Part shown: one piece after another, positions 12,110 to 23,474 of the stretch
Position numbering within the stretch: the stretch's first letter is position 1
Layout of the letters: the number at the start of each line of letters is the position of its first letter
Assembly (NCBI GenBank): GCA_021527695.1
Contig: JAKFAO010000005.1
Span: 1,116,001-1,180,000 of the forward strand
Origin: Naematelia aurantialba
Lineage: Eukaryota > Basidiomycota > Tremellomycetes > Tremellales > Naemateliaceae
Reading direction: 5' to 3'
DNA length: 64,000 nt
Notes under the pieces: generated by a model
Databases searched by the model: none
The model's input: only the letters and a program-made list of their open reading frames with translations
Told to the model about the DNA's origin: nothing
Program-made: the position numbers and the translations under genes

Positions 12110-14820
12110 ATGTGGTCCTTCCTTCGTTGGTTGGGCGTCGCTGCGTGTCTCGTGCCAGTGGCTTTCGCGCAGGGCAACAGCAGCGCCTCGGCAGCTCAGA
12201 CACCAAGCGGCTCCACTGCCAACTCGACCGATCGTCTGTTGAAGACCACCATCACCTCTCTCGTCACTCCGACTGCTGGTTCTGACTCCGCCACCGCAGC
12301 AGCAACACCCACGACGCTTGTGCTCACTCTGACACTGAATACGTCCAGCCTTGACACTGGCACTGGCATACCAGTGAACCAAACTGCACAGAACCAGAAT
12401 GGCACACTCAACAATGGCACGCTCAATAATGCCACGGCCGCCGCGTGGAACGAGACGGATGCGTGGCTCCCGTTCCATGTCCGCATCGACCCGGCATACG
12501 GCGTTCTCGGTGGCCTGCTCATTACTAGCGGGGTACCTGTCGCTGTGTTAGGCGGGAAGAATAGATGGTCAGTGCTCTCGCTACATTTTGCTAGGATTGA
12601 GTCGACGACCCCAGGTCTTCACTGGCTATTGCCTCGGGGTACTCTGTCATGCTCTTCACGCTCGTGTTGATTCTTAGATTCGGGCAAGTGGTCGATGCTC
12701 TTTGTCGGCGCCTACGCCGCGACTGACGAGCCTCTCAGTGTTCAGCCAGAGCTGCAACCGCCATCACCAAACCCGCCATCAACGACCCTGCGCGGGCTGT
12801 ATCTCCTCGCTTGTATCATCTCGAGCCTCTTTGGTGCTGCCCTGGGCATCTTTCTGTTCAACTTTGCAAAATACTGGGTCTCAGCCGCTGGGGGGTTCGC
12901 ATTTGGCTGGTTCCTCCTCGCCACACGGAGTGGCGGACTCATCACCAATGTCTTGGGCAGATGGGGCCTGCTGGGCGGGCTGACCGTGTTGGCGTTTGTG
13001 GCGAGTCTGCCCAAGCTGCTTGAACCGCATATGATGCTGCTGTCGACCGCGTGGATTGGAGCTACAGCCTTCACCCTCGGTGTCGACTGCTACACCCGTG
13101 GCGGTCTCAAGGAGGTAGGTCGATCCATCCATGTATGCTTCGTAATGGATTTGACGTTGTCCAGTTTTACATGTACAATCTCGGCTTTCACGATTTGTTT
13201 CCCTCGTTGAATGGCATGAAGTACCCTCTGACGCAGACAATGGAGATCGAGCTCGGTATCTTAGCAGCAATGGTTATCGTGAGCTATGCCGCAGCGTATG
13301 CAGCCCTCAGCTCACGAATTCAGATCGGCGCCGCTATCCAGTTCCGCCTGCTGAACATCCTGCAAAAGCGGCTCAAGCAGATGCGCGACGAGGAAGAAGC
13401 ACGCATCGAGGCCGAAGAGGTTTCCAGGGCGGCCGAGCGATTCAAGAACGTCGGCTCCGAGCTCAACGAGTGGGAGGACAAGCACGGCAAAGGGTCATTG
13501 GGTACCACCTCGACCCCTCGATCCATCCTGCAAAGAGAACGCCCCAGCACCGTCGCCCTGCCAGAACTTGGCTTTAGTGAGGAAGGCAGACGGCCCTCGT
13601 CAGTTCTAAGTCTACTGCCTGCGGTCGAGACGAGAAGCCTCTATGACCCTCTTCCCCTCAATTCTCCGCCGCCGGTGGACAATGGGACCCCGACTACGGG
13701 ACGATTTTCGATGCTGGAAGAATTAAATCCCCCCCAGGCGATGGCAAGCCCGGCTCTAACAGACCCGGAACTGGAGAGCAAGCTGCGGCTCCTGGACGAG
13801 GTAAAACGGGCACGCGAGGAGGTCCGGACATCGCTCGACAAGCTCCGCGTGGCTACACCAACGCCATCTCTGGCAGGTCGATTGGAACGAACTAACGCTA
13901 CGCCTACTCTCACACCGACTGCCCTAAACGACTCTATGCAGCGCCAATACTCCGGCACGACTAGCCTTGGAATCGAGTCTCGCGACAAGTCGCGTACAAC
14001 CAGCCAGTCCGAGTGGGATCAGTACATTGCCGATCGCAAGCTCGTCACACCTCCGCTCGCTTCGTCCTCTCTGCCCACTTCTGCTCCATTGGCGTCGACA
14101 CCCAACATGCGACACAGTCAGTACGCCGTCATCTCTGGTACGTCATCGCATCGATCGTCCGATCACCGCGAGCGCACGACCAGTATGCTTGAACCGCGCG
14201 TCTCAGACTTTGGTCCCCGCGGGTTATCCGGGATCGAGGTTCAACCCGACACGTACCCCAACTCCCAAGCCATGCCATCACGCCGCGCTTCCAGCATGAT
14301 GAGCCTGGACAATGGGCGCACTACGGCACAGACCGGGGTTCAGCTCGGTCCGCCTGTGATCCTTGGCTCGGCTGCACGGCCATATGAACCGGCGCCGGCA
14401 TCCAAGCCCATGGTGCAACGAACGATGACATACGAGGAACTTGCGGAACGTCATCGAAAGAGACTGTCAAAGCTGCAAGAGCCAGTGACCGCCAAAATAC
14501 GCGAGCAGGTGGACATTGCGGAAGCCAAGGCTAAATGGGAACGGGAGAAACGAATGGAACGTGAAGAAATGCTGCGGAAGGAGAGGGAGAAAGAGAAGGG
14601 TGGAGCTGCATCGGTGTTGAACGGAGGAACTGGGGCGAGGGGGGACGTGGGGGCTGACAGACAAGAGGTGCTGAGGAATACAGATGAATGGAGGCGGAGC
14701 ATGAGTGGAGGACTGGATGTTGGGGTTGTTCCACCTGTGGCTGCTGGTCCCGCTGGTGGTGCGGGCGGAGTCGGTATTCCCAGGAAGAAGCGGATGAGCA
14801 CGGCGAGCTTTGCGAATTGA
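12110..14820 (+). CDS. DUF4203/TMEM198-like multi-pass membrane protein with long cytosolic tail
   Basis: ATG 12110 gives a signal peptide (WSFLRWLGVAACLVPVAFAQ) and a Ser/Thr/Asn-rich lumenal stretch with many N-glycosylation sequons. The membrane domain begins at [18 protein letters not shown] and continues after a roughly 150-nt intron. It has helices at GLYLLACIISSLFGAALGIF, WVSAAGGFAFGWFLLATR, WGLLGGLTVLAFVASL, MLLSTAWIGATAFTLGVD and LGILAAMVIVSYAAAYAAL. An intron at about 13114-13164 joins TRGGLKE to FYMYNLGFHDLF. The last exon, to TGA 14820, encodes a roughly 500-residue charged, Ser/Pro-rich disordered tail with a coiled-coil start (QKRLKQMRDEEEARIEAEE). This matches the DUF4203/TMEM198 fold with Gly-rich helices. 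Function in fungi is unknown. The upstream frame is open to 11744, but the signal peptide favours 12110. Confidence 0.85.
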
Positions 14821-15160
14821 GCTGTATCGCCGCAGTCTCTTGTTCTTTTGGTTCGCTGGCTCTAACTTGTGACTGAGTCGTCGACCACTGCATATCATAT
14901 TTCACACCTTGCCATTCGTTATTAGTTTTCATCATAGAACCTGGACATTGACCCATTGCATAACCTCGTCGCTATCGCAAAACAATCTGGAGCCCCACAG
15001 TCGATCCGTCTCGTGAGCGGGATCGCCCAACTTTTCGCTACATTGTCCGCGCATTGCGCTACTCGATCCACTTCAAACCTGTACCATATCATTTGTCTCT
15101 TTAGTCTTGTCTCCCGCACCACAGCCTGCAAGTCGAGCAGCGGTAGGAGTGGGGATAACG
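14821..15160. other. Intergenic region between DUF4203 gene and URI1
   Basis: The 340 bases hold the 3' untranslated region of the membrane-protein gene and the promoter of URI1. Nothing further is recognised. Confidence 0.4.
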
Positions 15161-17969
15161 ATGGATGCAGGTGTACGACTCCCGATCCAGCCGGCGGACG
15201 GGTCCTTGACCTCGCACCTCCTCGCTCTGGATGCGCTCGCAGGGCAATTGGCGAATCTCACGCTGCGCACCCGATGGCCCGCGCATATCCCGCTCAACTC
15301 TAAAGCTAGCTTCAGGGCAGAGCTGGTACATACCAACGATGTGAAGGTCTGTGTTGGAGGAGAATGGTGGATCGAGATGACTGCCGCAGAGGCGGTGGGG
15401 TGGGTGCACCGTCGAAAACGATGTGAGTTTGCCAAGTGGACATCTTATGCCCGTATCCTGGCGTATCCTGGGCCGTTTTCTCTATACGGACAGGGACTCT
15501 CTGGTTTATAGGAGGCCGTTGCCTAGAGCTGACGAGGCCAGGGCTCTTGGAGGAACGCGCACGACTGACTGAGAATGGTCGACGACTCTACTCAGCTGCT
15601 TCGAACGATCGAGCCGCCGAGCCGTCCTCTGCACCTGTACACCTGCCACCAACGCTTCAGTTCAACCCACTGTTCCCTATGCCAGCTGGTGCAGCCCAGC
15701 CGGACGCCTCGTCAGCCTCGCAGGCTGTGCAGGCGCCGGCAACGGCGAAGGAAGCTGCGGACCCCAGCGCGGCCAGCGGTACTCACACCCGTGCTTCGAC
15801 GAGCAGGTCGAAAGTGGATAAAGGTAAACGTCCAGCCTCAGATATCGCCGTTTCCGAAGCTGTACGTGCTATCCCCCTGCCTCCGGTGTCATGCTGAGTT
15901 GAGTCTCCGAGCAGTCAGTCAATGAAGAGGGTCTTCCAATCCACGAGATCAGGGAAACCCCAGACGGCACATCGCTTGTTCCTCTCCCTGGTCCTCCGCC
16001 TTCACAGGGCACGGCCCAGGCTATCGCTGCTGATGACAAAGTCGACCAGGAAGATAGGCCGTCCGATTATTGGTCGCCGGACGCGGCGGCTCGTCGTGAA
16101 GCGCTGAGAAAGAGACTGTTCAGTCTGGGAGACGATACGGACGACGATGAGCAGCTGGACGATATGATCGGAACAGATGTGCCGCAGTCGTCCACAGCCG
16201 CGAACACAGCTCCCATCGACTCTCAGACCGAACCAGCGATTCCTTCGGCAGTGCCCGTCGAACCACGGATTGTTCAGACCCAAAAAACGGATATGGCTAC
16301 ATTGTCGAGAAGCAAGAACCCAACCCCTCTTGAAGCCCAAGTACCTTCTCGATCAATGTCAACCTCCCCACCTTCCCCTTCTACTGGTCACAGTTCGTCC
16401 GTCGCCACCGCGTCACAGCCGAAATCCATCCTCAAGGCGCCGTCGCGGAAAAAGTCCGTCTCATTCGATACCTCTGTCCCTCTTCCTCCCGAATCGCCTG
16501 AGCGACCATCTGTCCACTCAGGGTTCCCTATGCCCTCGAGGGCGGGCGGCGCGAGCTCCAGCTCGAACTTCATGTCAGGCTCCGACGAGTTTGCACAGCG
16601 TCCTGTACCGGTCATTACGGAGCCCAAGCCCGCGTTGAAAAAGGTCTCAGGGGAGCGTGGCTTTGCTGGGTTCAAGCCCGGTTTCCTCAATGCCACAAAA
16701 GCCCCACCGCAGATTGCGGACGTTCCCTCACCCATTGATGGGTCGCCCGAGCGTTCTCCCATTCTCCCAACGCGGGCCGAGTCACCGGTGGACACACCGG
16801 CGGCCGGGGGGGGGAAGAAGCCAAGTCTATTTGCGCAGAGGATGTTGGCGGGCTCGTTCTCTGCAAACAGAAGCAATGGCGCGTCGGGAAGTGTCGAGCA
16901 TCTGGAGGAAGCGAGTCCGCCGCCTCGGCCGGCATCTTCTCCTGCCAAGCAGGTTCTTACCGCGGATGGTCCAAATGGAGCCACTGGATCCAAGGGACGC
17001 AATGGAGAGTCCAGTGGTTCGACAGCGGATTCAAGCAAGCCACTCCCTGCATTTCCGAAGATGTCGAGCGCCAAGGAGACGATCGGTGTAAAAGGTGCTG
17101 TAGTAGAGCGAGAACCCGCGCCCATACCTCGTCCTTTTGAATCGCGTTCGACAACTTCGAAGCACGAGCAGGGAGTGTACGAAGGCAGTGACGAGGATGT
17201 TCTGGACGAGGATGAGGACGAGGACGAAGACGAGGAAGAAGGCGATGACGACGAATACGACATTGACCAAGCGTTACTCGCTCGTGAGATTGCGTTAGAT
17301 TACCACCGCCGCCATGCGTACGCCTCGCTTCGCCAAGATCCATCCTACACAGGTCAAGAGGAGGAAGAAATCCCAGATATGATTGAAGATGAAGGCGGGG
17401 TGATGCTGGGTATCCCCAAGATTGCAATGATGGATGAAGATGGGAGACCGATGATTGTTAATCCTACGCCGGATGATATACGGCAGTATGTTCGGGTTGG
17501 AAAGCTGGAGAATGGGAATCTCGTGCTTGCTCCTGGTGAGAAGGGATGGAGCGATGACGAAGATGAGGAACTCGATCACGACAACGACAACGACGGCGGC
17601 GAGAAGGATGGGGAGAGGGAGAGGAAGCGGAGAGCGGAAGCAGTAAAGAAACAGCTATTGGGGAGGGAGGTTGGGCTTCGGCTTGTGAACGGGAACGGCG
17701 GCGGGCACTCACTAGGCAACACGGGTTCAAGTGGTACCAGGCCAGGCGCATCAGTGAGAGCACCGACAGTCGAAGCCACGGCGCGCAAGCAGGCCGAGGT
17801 GGAATTGCCGCCGACGGTCGTGTCCGTCAAGGATATTCAGGAGACGGAGCGGAAGGGTAGCAGCGGCGTTGGCGTTGGTGTTGGTGTCGGAGATCCGGAA
17901 CAGGTTCAGGAGGCTCAGCGGCCGAAAAAGGTCTCTAGGTTCAAAGCAGCACGAATGGGGGGATCCTGA
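15161..17969 (+). CDS. URI1: URI1/Bud27-type unconventional prefoldin with DUF3835 C terminus
   Basis: From ATG 15161 the first exon gives a prefoldin-alpha-like helix-beta unit (LLALDALAGQLANLTLR, then FRAELVHTNDVKVCVGGEWW). It is spliced around 15424-15542 (best fit) to LLEERARLTENGRRL. A second intron lies at about 15862-15914. The long last exon (to TGA 17969) is disordered but carries URI hallmarks: a short EALRKRLFSLGDD helix, SILKAPSRKKSVSFD, GFAGFKPGFLNATK, a very acidic tract (about 17200-17270) and the terminal KKVSRFKAARMGG of DUF3835. URI/Bud27 helps the R2TP/prefoldin-like machinery assemble RNA polymerases through Rpb5 and affects translation. RPC40, a polymerase I/III subunit, lies directly downstream in convergent orientation, probably by chance. 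Confidence 0.85.
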
Positions 17970-18134
17970 TGCTATCATCTGCAAGCCAGGTCAGATGCGG
18001 GTGGCGAGGTGGCCTGGTGGGAGATTAAATGCAATACTATCATCACATGTGTAAATGTACAAGTATGAACGAGAACGAGGATGGCGTCTCGTCAACCCGA
18101 CCGCGACTGCCCGCCAGGACACGCCTGTCATCCA

Positions 18135-19739
18135 TCATGCGGCTGGCGCAAAGAGCTTGTCCAAGCTATCTTCTACAGCGCGGACTTTGTTCAGCAGGAT
18201 CTTGATGGCCTCGGGTACGAGGTCCTGGGGCTCGTACTGCCCTACTGACTCGACTTTGACTATTCGACATCAGCCCAGATCTCCCTTGACACGAGCTCTT
18301 CGTGCGCCCTAAGCAACAAGTCACTAGACCGGGTCCGAGCTGGGTAAAGGTGGTAAGGGTATCGATACTATGTATAGATGCTGGGGCCAGATCCAGTAGC
18401 ACAGGAATAGATACTCACATATAAAGTGATCCCGTATCCGCGTGAGCTGTACGAGGTCCTGGAACTCTGGATGCCGCAGGACCTCGCGCGACACCGTATC
18501 CTTCCGAGGATTCTTCACGACCACTTGCGGCTCGCCGTGGACGTCGTCCTCGATCTCAATCACCCCTGGTGGGAAACATTTCTGGAACTTTTCTTGGTGT
18601 TCTCGGGGAATAGGGCCGCGGAGGATGATGTGTGGGAGGAGGCGGTACGAGGCAGTGGCGACGGGCGAGAACTTGGCGTGGTCGGCTCCGATGCCCTTGC
18701 GTGCGAAACAGTGGAAGTCGACCATCTGAGATGGCTGTCAGTCAATATGCACGTGCAGGATATGAGACTGGGCGAGGCAAGGGAGCGCGGGGGGAAGACG
18801 GAAGGGGAAGTGTGAATGGACAGTGTGAATGGGCACAGTGAATGGGATCAATGACCACACACCTGTCCTGGACGGAGCTTCAACAGCAGGATATCTGGAT
18901 CGACGGGGGCGGGCCGCTTCTTCCTGAACCGGTCTTCTTGTCCGCCCGATGGCTTCCACTCCAACATTCCCGAGTACACGTTCGAGTCGTAGTACTTTAT
19001 CCGTGGGTCCGTCTCGTTCGGAGGGATCCCGACGACGCGATCACACCGCACCCTCAAGTCAAACACCATCGTGTCCTTCTCGGTCGGAGTTTTGCCGGCT
19101 AGGAACCTCATCAGCCCGCGCACACTAGGGCAGTACGATCACGGAGAGTGACGAGGAAGGATTATACGTACCGTAGTAGCTCATCTGTCGAGGATCGATG
19201 GTAAGTGGGACAAGTCCTAGTCGGTGTGCCAGCACCTCGTCTTGCATGATGGATGTGTTGTTCCAGACATAGCATTCTTCGATAGCAACGGTAGGCACCT
19301 GACGGTCGTGAGCTTTCAACTTCATACATTGCCACACATGGCAAGTAGGGGGGCAGGCAGCCTTACCTCGGCAATGAGGACTCGGCGGATGGCATTGGCT
19401 ATTGATGCATCGACGCCGACGAGGTCAAACTCGATGGTGGATGGGGTGAGACGCTGAATGGAACAGACGAGGTTCTGCGTCATGTCAGATGGCTCATAGC
19501 TTTGGAGAAACAACTACGGCTGACCTGCTTGAACTTCGCCAAGTTCCAGGAATGGTCCTCGCCTGGATAGTGTCCCGGGAAATCTGAGCCAGCAACCTGA
19601 GCAGCAAAGTCAGCAAATCCGTCGCCCCAAGCTTGAAAGTGGAATTGAGACATGGCGTAATGGAGACAACGCTTACATTTCCTATGCGCTCCGGCAGTAT
19701 CTGCACATGCCGCCGTGGGTCATCGTTCGATAGAGGCAT
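18135..19739 (-). CDS. RPC40: DNA-directed RNA polymerases I and III subunit AC40
   Basis: ATG 19739 starts [21 protein letters not shown]. Further exons give [20 protein letters not shown], the alpha-like dimerisation motif, then [38 protein letters not shown] and the insert domain ([14 protein letters not shown] through [10 protein letters not shown]). Then come [33 protein letters not shown] and a C-terminal helix ending KLFAPAA with TGA at 18135-18137. About six short introns are present. AC40 pairs with AC19 in the assembly platform of polymerases I and III, like bacterial alpha. It is head to head with RAD54 at 298 bp. Confidence 0.96.
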
Positions 19740-19849
19740 TATCGTCGGTCCACTGCACCTGCACCAGACCGAGATTTGGATGGAGGTGAATGCCAGCTAG
19801 AGATATTGACGAGGAGCAGACTGCCAACTTTTTCGTCAAGTGGGGGGAA

Positions 19850-19857
19850 TATATAAA
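19850..19857 (+). promoter_or_regulatory. Possible TATA box in the RPC40/RAD54 divergent promoter
   Basis: The plus strand reads TATATAAA about 180 bases upstream of the RAD54 ATG (20038) and about 110 bases from the RPC40 ATG (19739). Spacing suits either direction, because the core is partly symmetric. Only sequence similarity supports this. Confidence 0.35.
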
Positions 19858-20037
19858 GAATAATACGTCCAGATTTTGATTCCGTGCTTGCTGCTGACGC
19901 GACTGATTGTGTTATTTCTTTCTTTCCTTGTTTCCTCGCCACCCGCCGAGCATCGAACCGTTGGGTCGTTGGATGCTCTTGACTTGTTTCTCACCGTCCT
20001 CCTGGTGTCCTTGTCAGACAGGCCAGGACCAGCAGCA

Positions 20038-23000
20038 ATGCTGCGTCGACATCCGAGCAATCAAAAGACGGGGGAGCCAGTTCTGACCTCGGCCACTGCC
20101 GCCGGCTTTGGTCTCGTAGCAAGGCCGTTCAAACCGCCCACCGCCCTCGCCTCAAAGCGGGACCTCGCATTACCTGCCAGAAAGCGCAAAGCAGTGTCGT
20201 ACAAGGGTCAAGGGGGCGACGAGAATGATGAGAATGACAGCGATGCGGAACGACCCGCGAAGAAGGGCAAATTTGCCATGGGCAACAAGGAGTACGGCGA
20301 GGACGGGGTGCTGGGCGATATGGCCAAGTGGTGTAACCGAAAGTTTCCCGTCTTCGCTCCAAAGGAAAAGACCGTCATATTCAGCAAAAGGTAAGTAGCT
20401 GTGGGCTACTAGTTCTGGTGCTGATCTGATGCCCGCAGTTTCAGCATTCCAGTCATGATCAATGCACGCACCTCAGAGACCATCGTTCACTCCCTCTCGC
20501 ATGCCTCGCTTGGAGCACGGCGGCATCCCACACTGGCACCGAGACCGTTACACGATCCAATGGACGACCATGCCATCGTGTTGTTTGATCCTACTATCGA
20601 TGACCGGCCAGATCCGGGGCAGGTAGAAGAGGAATTGCGCGAGGCAGAGAAGAGGAAGAAGGAGGCCGAAGCGAGAGGACCACACAAGAGCCTCAAAGCC
20701 ATGCTTGGGATCGTCGATCCATCCAAAAAGAAGGACGTGAAAGTGCCAGTGGTTATCGATCCGCGACTGTCAAAAACTCTACGGCCACATCAAGTCGAAG
20801 GTGTCAAGGTGAGTTCCGTATCAGAAGCTAGGCTGAGTTGCAGTTCTTGTATCGATGTACCACCGGGTTACTCGCAGACAATGCCTGGGGATGTATCATG
20901 GCGGATGAGATGGGGCTCGGTGAGCTGATTGGTCTAAATTTATATCCAGAAGCTGACCCGGCAGGTAAAACATTACAGTGCATCGCCCTTCTCTGGACCT
21001 TGCTCAAACAGTCACCGATTGCCGGTAAACCCACGTGTGAAAAGGCTATAGTGGCGTGCCCTACATCGCTGGTTGGTAACTGGGCAAACGAGCTGGGTAA
21101 GCTCTTTTCATCTGGATAGGGAACGAGGCTGAATCTCGGCAGTCAAGTGGCTAGGTCCCGGCGCCATCAATGCGCTCGTCGTCGATGGGAAGGGAGGAAA
21201 GGCCGAACTGATCCCCCAGGTCAGAAGATGGGTCCAAGCTCACGGTCGTAATGTCACACTCCCTGGTACGTTGGGCTTCCAGTTTGGGTCAGAATAGCTA
21301 AGCGACGCATAGTCATGATTGTTTCATACGAAACCTTGCGGACTTTGCAAGACGAGCTTGTCAACTGTCCTATCGGTCTCCTGTTGGCCGATGAGGGGCA
21401 CCGACTGAAGAATGCCGGTCAGTCTGAGATAGGGACCTCATACCGGAGCATGCTGACAGGAGTGACCAGATACACTTACCTTTCAAGCTCTGACCGCTCT
21501 CAATGTCCAACGTCGAGTGATCCTCACTGGCACACCGATCCAAAATGATCTCTCAGAATACTTCGCATTGCTCAATTTCGCCAATCCCGATTACTTGGGT
21601 TCCAAAGCCGATTTCAAAAAGAATTTTGAATCCAAGATCCTCCTAGGACGGGACGCGGATGCCACGGAGAAGGAAAGAATGGAAAGCGATGCCAAGCTGA
21701 AAGAGCTTGGTCTCCTGGTCAACAAGTTTATCATACGGCGGACAAACGACCTCTTGTCAAAATACTGTCAGTCAAGTACCTCCAACGAAGTGTCCGCTGA
21801 TTTCCAGCAGTACCCGTCAAGTATGAACACGTTGTCTTCTGTCGACCTTCCCCTCTCCAAGCGCAGCTATACAACCTTTTTGTCACTTCGAAAGACGTTC
21901 AGCGTCTACTGCGAGGAAAGGATTCTCAGCCCTTGAAGGCGATCGGCTTGTTAAAGAAACTTGTCAACCATCCAGATCTACTCAAATTACCCGACGATCT
22001 GCCGGGGAGCGAGAACCTATTGCCAGCGGATTACCACAACCAGGGACGTTACCTGCAGACCGAATATTCAGGAAAATTTGTCGTTCTTGAAAGGTGGGCC
22101 GCACTCGTTGACGTGTCATGCTGCTTATTAACCACACCAGAATGCTGGATCACATACACAAGCACACGGATGACAAGATTGTTCTGATCAGCAATGCGAC
22201 CCAGACCTTGGATCTAATGGAGAAAATGTGTCGCGCAAAAAAGTGAGGCCGTTGATTCAACCTCCAACGCATGAAGCTGATTGTCCAGGTATGGCACCGT
22301 CCGGCTTGATGGGACGATGGCTGTGCCCAAGAGGACGAAGATTGTTGAGCGCTTCAATGACCCGACAAGCAAAGACTTTATTTTCTTGCTCAGCTCGAAA
22401 GCAGGAGGATGTGGGATCAACTTGATCGGAGCAAATCGTTTGATCCTTTTCGACCCCGTTAGTCCCATTGGCCGCGGGCAAGATGAAATGCCTGACTCTT
22501 GTAGGACTGGAACCCCGCTAGTGATCAGCAAGCTTTGGCACGTGTCTGGCGAGATGGCCAGAAGAAAGAATGTACGCTCGCATTGTTGTCATGGCCATCC
22601 AGCTCATAGATTACAGGCTTTGTCTACCGTTTTCAGACTACCGGTACCATCGAGGAGAAGATCTTCCAACGCCAGTAAGTCATTCGACTGAGTGCCCGGT
22701 CAATTCAGCTAAGTCGCAATTAGGTGTCAAAAGCAGAATCTTTCGGCTTGTGTCGTAGACGAAGCGGAAGACACGGCGCGGCATTTTACGCAGGATGACT
22801 TGCGTCAGCTGTTCAAGTTTAACAGTGAGACTCTCTGCGACACACACGACACATACAAGTGCAAGCGATGTAAAGACGGTCGACAGTTTGTCAAGGCACC
22901 CGCTCTCCTTTACGGTGATTCCTCAACGTAAGTTAGGCATGTTTCTGGCAAGCATCAAAGCTGATGCAGTCCAAAGGTGGAATCATTTCCCCAACTCGGA

Positions 23001-23085
23001 GCTCGGCAAGATGCACGATGATTTGCTGAGAGCAGAGCTGGGCTTGCCAGAGGTGTCGTATGTGTTCCAGTACATCTCACATTGA
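20038..23085 (+). CDS. RAD54: Rad54 Swi2/Snf2-type DNA translocase for homologous recombination
   Basis: ATG 20038 begins [15 protein letters not shown]. The N-terminal region ([12 protein letters not shown], with basic and acidic patches) leads into the Snf2 motor: [15 protein letters not shown], Walker A in [27 protein letters not shown], the DEGH box in [32 protein letters not shown] and [15 protein letters not shown]. The second lobe has [54 protein letters not shown] and [15 protein letters not shown]. The C-terminal zinc-like segment ([15 protein letters not shown]) and [14 protein letters not shown] end at TGA 23083-23085. More than ten introns are present. Rad54 drives branch migration and stimulates Rad51 strand exchange. 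The gene looks intact. Confidence 0.97.
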
Positions 23086-23474
23086 TTGCTGGGACTCCCT
23101 ACTAGGGATCGGGTCTTGATGGTGTGCTGTGGGCAGCTAGGTATAGACTAGATGTTGTAGCATTCTTGCATGGACAAGGGACTTGACCCTCCAACCATCA
23201 GATTCTCAAGATGGCGTGCCGCGCTTGGACCTTCGAAGTGGTTGTGCGGTACGACCGAAGGATCCAGGTGCTATTTCATCCTTTCCTTTCTGCAGTGGGA
23301 GCTACTCATCCTGGATTATACTACAGCACTGTCTTGATATCTTGCGCGGCCGTTCTTGCATACCAACCTCTTGATGACGGCCTGAAGTCCATTGCAAGAC
23401 TCGCCACTGTCTCTTTGAGAGAGCGATTCGCCACCGGTCACGTGCCATCGACGTCTTTTAAGGACGAACAAAAG

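Noticed and set aside
16388..17263. Minus-strand frame of 291 codons with poly-Ser start
   Set aside because: It is antisense to the disordered, acidic part of URI1; the Ser run mirrors Glu/Asp codons.
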